A program made the position numbers and the translations under genes. The notes below the pieces were generated by a model. It searched no databases, had not been told where the DNA came from, and saw nothing but the letters and a program-made list of their open reading frames with translations. Source: Albugo candida (lineage: Eukaryota; Oomycota; Peronosporomycetes; Albuginales; Albuginaceae). Taken from it: a stretch of DNA of 64,000 bases. Shown piece by piece: positions 57,209-64,000 of the stretch; position 1 is the first letter of the stretch, and the number at the start of each line of letters is the position of its first letter. The stretch covers positions 1 to 64,000 of the forward strand of contig CAJNAR010000181.1 in assembly GCA_905220665.1 (NCBI GenBank), read 5' to 3'.

Positions 57209-59368
57209 TTAGGGCTTCACCGATTTAGAATAGCTCTACAAGATTGCATGAATGTTCCAGTTCAATTCTCATTGTGACCATACTTACAACGATTAGTGGC
57301 TTTTTTGCAATAACAACGCCGTGAATTCGGTCGAGTGCCTGAGCCGCGAGTGATGTGTCAGGAAATTCAATAAAAGCTTGCCCCTTCATCTTTCCCTTTG
57401 TGAAATGTGTTATCCAAAGAAGTCTGTCTTTCTATGAGCGAATTTCAAATCATTAAGCAAAGTTTTACTTACTTTAGTTTTTCGGGAGGTACCACAGCGC
57501 CAAAAACTGCAAATAAATCACCTAATGTGACTTTCTGTGCGATATTCTTCACATACAGTGAGCGCGAAATCCTTCCCTTCTCGTAATTTTGTATTGCTTT
57601 CTCGTTATCAAGCTCTAATTGACAGCTTATCAGCTTTCGAATAGATCAAAGCGAGTGGTAAGCGGATACCTTCTTTGTTTAAACGCTTGCTTTCCAAATC
57701 AGTCTGAGACCATATCTTCGGAGCATCAAAGCCTTCCACATCGAGAATCGTGTGCATCTGTTGCTTCACTTTGGAATGTGTGAAGGTCTTAGGCGTTTCT
57801 TGCTCAATTCCCTTCGAGTCGGACGTGAAGGACTTTTGTATTTGAATATGTGAGCGAGTCATCAAATATTATAAGTAAATGATACCAATTACCACTATCA
57901 ATGGATTTCCTTCTAAAATGACCCCATGGAACTGATTGACAGCTTTTGCAGCAATCCCTAACGAAGGGTACTCGATACGCGCCTCTGAACGCTCACTTTC
58001 CATCTCGATCATCAACTCACTCGAATACAAGATTTCAGTATTGATTACGTAAAGTTAAAGCGGAAGGAACTCTTACTTTAACTCGAACTCAGACGGGAGA
58101 ACATAGCCGAATACAAAAATCAAGGTCTTTGTGTCAACAGAAGGCGGGAGGTTCGATACTAAGACACAGACGGATGGGGTTCCCACGGAGTACGACTGCA
58201 ATGTTGATTCCCACGAGAGTAAATCTATAGAAAGCGCTGAGGAGTCTGAAAACGTCGCTACAACATTGATAGCGAACCTGGAGGTGGAAGCCTCATTTTT
58301 TCAAGTTGCAGTCTCGATATTGTATCATGCCGTTCAGTGTCATTGCCGGTATGTTGCTTCTTCGTTTTGAAGATATCGGGGTTCAATAGTCGTCTTTTGG
58401 ACCGCAAGATGGTCGACTTGTTTCTGTTAGATTGTGATTGATCAGTCCCAATTTTACTATCTGTATGACTTTGGATCAAGAACTGTGACTCTGCAATGTC
58501 GGCTTGCTCTTTCTGAGAAACTTTGTGCTCATATTCATCAGGACTACTCGCTTCTTCTTCATCCTCTTCAACCCCTTGAATTTTCTCTTGTTCCTTCGTA
58601 TCATCAACTTTGTCTCTTGACACCTCAAAAACCCCAGGGATGCAATTCTTGTCAAAAGGAGGCGGAATATTCATTTTATTCATCAAATGAAGCACTTGAC
58701 GATAGAAATCAGGTAAAGCCATCAAAGCTGTTCATCATAAGGCATGAAGACAAGGCTTGAATTACTAGTATCATATGCGTACCATTTGCGATATTTCGAA
58801 CAATCAATTCTGTTGCTCGTGGGTATTTATACTCCAGCAAAGGGGATGGAGCATAATGCAATCTTGAATCCAAATGGTCGTTATTTATCAGCACGAAGCA
58901 AGTTTGGTGCGTACCCAAGATGTGGAGCCAATGATGCTGGCATCATAAACGCACTCGGGTAGAATGCATCAGGAGATTTCGTCGCGACTACTGTCTCAAG
59001 TTTATTTTGTCCAAACGGCTCGACTTGCAAGAGCTCATTGCCATCAAGTCGAAGTTGTTTGAGACGATCGAATGCTATCCTCAAATCTTCAGCCGTTTGA
59101 AATCGTGCGAAAGCTACTAGTTTTTTAGAAGTAAGAGGAAACGTCTTGTTTGATGCTTGAGAATTCTCTGGCTGTCCTAAGCCATCCACACACATACTCA
59201 ATTACAGCGATAAAGTGTGTTTAAAAGCTTCAAAACCTCTATTTCAGCGTCAAAAAGATCAGAATTTCCATGGACCTTGACGTCGATGGCTTTGTAATGG
59301 GATAAAAACTCCTGTATAGCGTCTCTAGAGAGCCCTTCCGGAAAGTTCCTAACGCGTAAGACGTTCAT
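57209..59368 (-). CDS. RNPC3: U11/U12 snRNP 65K protein (minor spliceosome)
   Basis: Bridges U11 and U12 snRNAs in the minor spliceosome. Start ATG at 59368. The first RRM opens LRVRNFPEGLSRDAIQEFL, then KKLVAFARFQTAEDLRIAFD (RNP1). Central diagnostic strings are YPRATELIVRNIANALMALP then VLHLMNKMNIPPPFD, close to the family's IV-NI-NAL...QVLHLMNKMNLPPPF. Farther on: an acidic stretch, an RRM-like segment (IEYPSLGIAAKAVNQFHGVI), DAPKIWSQTDLESKRLNKE, and the C-terminal RRM with LYVKNIAQKVTLGDLFAVFG and MKGQAFIEFPDTSLAAQAL. The protein ends SYSKSVKP at 57209. The middle RRM-like piece seems additional to the human layout. Its presence implies U12-type splicing in this organism. Confidence 0.88.
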
Positions 59369-61468
59369 ATATTAATGTCGTGTAACTGGCTAGAACGCAT
59401 TCGGTCAGACCAATCACAAGCACCTCCACGGAGCTTTATCATTTATTCTCTACACAAGAAGCGTACGAACCATTATGCACAAAGCCTCATAAATTATCGA
59501 TGGCATGGTGCTATTTATTTCACGCGGCATGATGGCGTTGGGTACGTTACTGAGTGAGGTTGAGGACTATCGAGCGCTTTCTGGCTGATCCGGACGTACA
59601 TGGAGCAATAAATCAGCTCACGACCAACAAAATGACGCCTAGAATCTTCATCGGATTTCAGTGAAGCCTTTTACAGTATATTAAGAGACAAAATAAGGAG
59701 GCTATGATGTGTATCGGAATCATTTTAAACCCGTGAGAATACAAATAGTATTGCTAGAGCACTGAGAGTGCTGCGAACAACTTAATGCAATCATTGAGTA
59801 ATTACGTCTTATCCTTTGATCCTGGGCAAACACAACTGGCGTGGATTAGGAGAGAGCCACCATACAACGAAGTAGGGTGATAACGCATCGAGTTACGATA
59901 ACACTATCGAGACAACTCCAGGATTGTATATGATAATCCACATCAGTGTGACTTCTTGACCACACGATACGAGCCTCAGGAATTAGCTCAGTGGATGGTC
60001 ATTATGACGAGGGTGGTTCACCAAATCATCTGCATGCCAGTAATAACCTGATTTTCGATAATTTCAAACATTAGTGTTCTGTGTGAGCGGACGAAAGCTT
60101 CCGCTTACGTCTAAATGTGCGTTAGGCCATTTATTAACTACAGAAATAGGAAGCAATATAGACCTCTTATAAAAACTAGCTTTTAAACCAACGCAAAAAG
60201 TGGCTAGCTCCTCTCTCACTATGATCGCGCTATTGGTGCTTCAATGTCTCGAGCCAGAGGTCGTGGACGTATTGAGTACACAAGGCTTCTATGGCCACAT
60301 CAATACATACGCTTCCTTCAATAAATTTCAATAATTAGGCGTTTACAGAAAACTGTTCTGTACTGGTTTACATACTTGCGCGTAAGAGCCTGACGCCACA
60401 TTTACTGTGTCTTACTGTCGTGAACGTAAGCCTAAAACATGCCACCTTAATCCCGCGCACCTTTTGTTGCACCTTGAACTTGCCAAATGGAAGAAGACAT
60501 CATAAGTTGAAAGCAAAGTGAACGTGATTTTTGAAAATATGTTTCGAAAAAACACAGTTTTAACTTGCAAGGACCCATCACGGACAAGGCTTGATTCAAT
60601 TGACCGATTGCATGAATAAAGTTACATATCTTAGCTTCGATGTGGATCCATCAAAGACAAGAGTCATCCATTATACGATATCCTGATGGCATTTATCACG
60701 CCAAGTTCGTGTTGTCGAGGCAATATGCAGACTTTAAGGCCTACGTATCTAAATTCTCAGTCTAAGCATTCAACAGCCTGCTATAGGCACCGTCTCCTGT
60801 GCTTGCAATAGTGTTTGCTCCTTGTATCATGATCCTTCTTCATCGAGTCCGCCCCGATTACAACAGATCAAGCACGCACTAATCTTTCGGACTCATTCCT
60901 CCGCTGATGCACGGAGAAAATGCATTCACGTCCATCAACTCGTCAGGAGTAGATATGTCTGTAATTTCTGTGAAACAATAATCGGATATTAATTTAGTGA
61001 CCTCCATCATATGCTAACCACCAGTATTCGAACATATTTCTCTCAAATAATACGATAAACATTCGGCGAGAACTTTACAAGCTGCGTGCCCGTTCTTCTC
61101 ATGCGTAAAGTAATGTGATATTGAGGCTCTAAATTGCACTTCCGATTCTAAGAAGTACATGGACAACAAAAATGGAAGTCGTGCTAAAAGTCCAGTTACG
61201 CTGCGACAGATCGAGGGAGCGCGGACCATGAATACGATTCTCGAAGCAAAAAAACAAGTGTATTTTTTTGAGTCAAACTTATCGCCTTACCGAAGTACGA
61301 AATGCCATGGTTTACATACAACAGATGTTCTGCAGTCCACGCATCAAAAATATGCACTACAAACCTCCACGGTTCTGATGTCATCCAATCACACGTTGAC
61401 TTTCCACATCGGGATCGTCGAAGCGGATTTCGAGCACTCCTTCACCGTGACTAAACGTCATGTTCCTT
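59369..61468. other. Gene-free stretch of 2.1 kb
   Basis: No supported gene. At 59983-60000 a tagctcagtggatgg string resembles a tRNA box A but no T arm follows at the right distance. Toward 61000-61468 scattered short frames could be remains of the Copia element that starts at 61469, but none is clear enough to call. Confidence 0.4.
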
Positions 61469-61876
61469 TCATTTCATCATAGTTTCACGATTATCCAAGC
61501 ATCGTTCATCGATCTGAATGCCATTCTTGATATTCGCTGAGGCCAATTGAAGTTCCAAGCGTGGTGCTGCATCAAAATACCGCAATTCAAATGCGACGTT
61601 ACAGATCAAACTCGCATCAACATTTTTCAATTTTGCTGTCGAACCATCTCCTCTGAGTTGATTCATTGCTGCCTGATTATCCATGTACAAAATCAAAGGT
61701 ACCTTGCATTTCAACCAAATCACATAAATACAAGTAATCACCGTATCCCTGGCATCTGCACCACCACAACAGACGCAGCCGTAAGCTCTACTTCCATGGA
61801 TGATAATGACACTGTTAGAAATCGACTGACGTTGAAGTTTGTGCATGTGGAGTCTGGAGGAGATTTTCATTGTTAG
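61469..61876 (-). mobile_element. Ty1/Copia fragment, RNase H end
   Basis: The minus strand encodes PLILYMDNQAAMNQL then a stretch with KLKNVDASLICNVAFELRYF and the final segment ASANIKNGIQID. This matches the end of Copia RNase H (DNQAA, KH-D--HF-RE, T-D-LTK region), with substitutions. Upstream the frame is lost within a few dozen codons. Only this C-terminal fragment survives, and it runs into the left arm of the inverted repeat at 61814. Confidence 0.65.
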
Positions 61877-62334
61877 TTTGATGCGTGCCGTATTTTCTAC
61901 CTATCGAGGAGCATATTCATCCAAGTACTTAGGTTTAGGAACATTGGCGTACACTTCAACTTTTCTCTAATAAACTCCAATTTTTACCCATGAAAACACT
62001 CGGTAGTCCGAGGGCCGTCTCTGCGTCGAGCTTGTCTGTCCAATAGGTTATGAGCCCAACAGGCGTGGCCGATGATGACACTGCTGTTCGAGGTCGAGCT
62101 TCTGTTGAACAGACAAGCTCGACGCAGAGACGGCCCTCGAACCGCTCGTAGTTCTCATAGGTGGAAAATTGGAGTATGTTAGAGAAAAATTAATGTATCC
62201 GCCAATCGTTCTAAACCTAAGTACTTGCATGATTATGCTCCTTGATAGGTAGAAAATACGGCACGCATCAAACTAACCGTGAAATCTCCTCCAGACTCCA
62301 CATGCACAAACTTCAACGTCAGTCGATTTCCAAC
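61814..62334. repeat. Large inverted repeat built from LTR-like sequence
   Basis: Arm 61814-61942 and arm 62208-62334 are near-identical inverses: on opposite strands both read a coding-like GNRLTLKFVHVESGGDF / RNRLTLKFVHVESGGDF segment and a shared attttctacctatc block. Nearer the centre a 30-bp block (62010-62039) is a perfect inverse of 62109-62138. Between these, TGTTAGAGAAAA-like and TATTAGAGAAAA-like starts, which look like LTR ends, face outward. Overall a palindrome of about 520 bp. Confidence 0.85.
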
Positions 62335-64000
62335 AGCTTCGTCACCAAGTGCTGCGTCGAGGCGCAGGCGAATTGGTGAGGTAGAAGAAAATGATGAAAT
62401 GATTGCGTACGGTGCTGCGGGCAACGGAGATTAATATTCGGTGTGTGTGGGATCCAAGGAGAGACGCACTGAAGATAATGAGATGTTACAACTCATGCGT
62501 GGATTGATCGGACGATTGGATCGCTTGGAAGAATCACAGAGCAAGAGCAAGGTATAAGGACAGCTGTCTGGAGGGCCCCAGGTAAACAAAATTGTGGAAG
62601 ATGTAAGGATGTCACCGATAGAAGAGTTATTTCGGTCGGGACTGGGAGGTGGGCCACGAATGCAGATCAATGCGCTTAGTGGGTCGCCTCAAGGGAACAA
62701 GACGGAACGGCCAGCGGAGCCCCCAGGATATAATGGACACCGGCAACATGGTCATCAATTACCACGGTCGCAACTGCAGAGACGTTATGATGCCGCTATG
62801 AACGACCACCAGGCTGGTTCACCAGTGTATCATCAACATATGGATGATCCTAGAAAACCGACACCACGTATGGAGCAGGTTGTGTGGTATCCTGACGCAA
62901 GGCAGAAAAAGCTTGCAATTCGTATGTTTGATGGAGCGGAATTGTACGAAGGGCTTGGCTGTGGGTTTTGGAGTGGGGGCGTCGTTTCGAAAGACAGGTA
63001 AATTTGGCCCAGTCAGCGTGTGGCTTTTTATGGACGGAAGACGTTAAATTGGACCTTCTTGGGCCCTACCTTCAAAGCATGGCCGAGCGATATTATCATA
63101 AACAACTGGAAACTTTTTTTTTGGTGGAATCAAATTCCTACCCTTTACTACGCGATGGAAAAAGTGCTTAAGGCCTTCAAACCTCGTATCACTCCGGCAC
63201 AGCCGCTAAGATTGCTTGCCAAGCCAAAGGACCCGAATAAAAACATGGACTGCACATTTCCTCTACCTGGTGGCTGTAGCGGAAGTGTCGGAAGGCGCTG
63301 TGGAATATCTGGTCCTCAACAACATACTACAAATACGCGTAGGGTAGTACTGATGACGAAAGTAGATGGCAGTAGAACGGATTATTTGCAACAATCCGAA
63401 GAGCTGACCCATTTAGCCCAAGCTTGGGAATCCGTAACGAAGAAACAACTACCGAGAGGCGTTGCGAGCGCCACCCGAGAGCCGCGATTTTGTAAGACTC
63501 GAAGATGTCACGAATGTGGTGAGGGTGGGCATTTAAGACGGATGCGTCCCAATCGCAGCAACGGGGTTTCATATTAGACAGTGGATCAAGCCGTCATTTA
63601 TGCAGCGATGAGTCGTGTTTGGAAGATGTCAAAGACGTCAAAAGCGTGTGCATCCGGCCTAATGGAGAAGAGCTGATGATCAGCAAAGTCGGAAACGTGA
63701 CACTACAAGTATGTGTGGACGGCAAGGTACACACTGTGAAGCTTGCCGAAGTCTATTTCGCGGTGGGACTTGCTCAAAATTTGTTTTCGTATGGAAACTG
63801 GATGCCAAAGGGTATGCGCTCGGTCGTCGCGGTGCCCAGCGTAATCGAAAATGCGGGATGAAAAATGTGTGCTTTTTAACTTGGAGCTATCAGAAAGTGT
63901 GCTTATGGTTAATGCTCAAGTGATGCGCACACTGCAGCACCTCTTGATTTGTTTTCAGCCGCACTTAAGGTCCCATGAAGCCGAGGAACAGAATGGGGAA
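62177..64000 (+). mobile_element. Ty1/Copia-like LTR retrotransposon, 5' part
   Basis: Right of the palindrome centre a TGTTAGAG start (62177) may open a 5' LTR. The plus strand then has a gag-like region from about 62594, a damaged zinc knuckle and an aspartic-protease-like segment, running off the window. No primer-binding site could be identified with certainty. Confidence 0.7.
62594..63860 (+). pseudogene. Copia gag and protease remnant, frameshifted
   Basis: Segments in three frames: EDVRMSPIEELFRSGLGG (62594), [14 protein letters not shown] then the frame at 62968 ([34 protein letters not shown]), a shift near 63150 to the part with TKVDGSRTDYLQQSEELTHL, then a zinc knuckle CHECGEGGHLRRM at about 63508 whose last Cys is read as Arg. 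After a further shift comes ILDSGSSRHLCSDES (protease DSG motif intact) and VGLAQNLFSYGNWMPKGM, which matches the Copia protease-integrase border. At least four breaks, so it is not functional as read. Confidence 0.8.

Noticed and set aside
59980..60030. A tRNA-like box A (tagctcagtggatgg) followed by ggttca
   Set aside because: The spacing between box A and the possible box B is only about 30 bases, the stems do not pair, and no anticodon arm is present.
1..64000. CRISPR arrays, bacterial operons, integrons or phage genes
   Set aside because: The window is eukaryotic throughout, with spliced genes and nuclear-type tRNAs. No regularly spaced direct repeats were seen.

Overview
The window looks like nuclear DNA of a stramenopile, most probably an oomycete. 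This is inference from gene structure and content: short GT-AG introns of about 45-60 nt, closely packed genes, head-to-head and tail-to-tail pairs, a GPI-anchored GH72-type glucanosyltransferase, a bZIP/START-like protein of oomycete style, L1-like LINEs and Copia and MULE elements. The AT-leaning base composition would fit a white-rust (Albugo-like) genome better than Phytophthora, but the species cannot be fixed from the sequence.

Layout. 1-6.5 kb: an L1-like LINE on the minus strand with an intact ORF1 and a broken ORF2, whose 5' end lies just upstream of a tRNA-Ala/tRNA-His pair (6583-6728). 7.0-9.5 kb: a kinesin-1-like gene with a stop codon, a damaged P-loop and a frameshift. 11.3-15.8 kb: a ubiquitin-like/Tudor-knot protein, EMC10 and PEX14. 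15.8-19.0 kb: gene-poor. 19.0-34.7 kb: the dense housekeeping core, with a bZIP/START-like protein, protein phosphatase methylesterase (PPME1), THO complex subunit THOC2, a small mitochondrial-type protein, a BAR-domain protein, a WW + DysF + coiled-coil protein, the retromer subunit VPS29, an SMP-30-like propeller and a Siw14-type phosphatase. 34.7-45.3 kb: a transposon island holding a 2.26 kb MULE with terminal inverted repeats and an exact 8-bp target duplication, a second copy of the same LINE family, then a tRNA-like sequence and tRNA-Pro. 46.9-59.4 kb: a 1579-residue IQ/WW/zinc-finger protein, an unrecognised small gene, an eIF4B/eIF4G-like factor, GH72, LYRM4/ISD11, nucleoside diphosphate kinase and the minor-spliceosome protein RNPC3 (U11/U12-65K). 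61.4-64 kb: Copia debris with a large inverted repeat and a broken gag/protease region.

The host genes are mostly single-copy eukaryotic housekeeping genes with no operon logic. Several concern membranes and traffic (EMC10, PEX14, BAR protein, DysF protein, VPS29) and RNA (THOC2, RNPC3, the eIF4 factor). The most interesting signals are the position of both LINE copies next to tRNA genes, the shared ORF1/ORF2 junction without a visible ORF2 start codon, the well-bounded MULE, and the unusual domain combinations. Splice models were made by eye from consensus sites and protein family match. ORF boundaries lacking an ATG are flagged.
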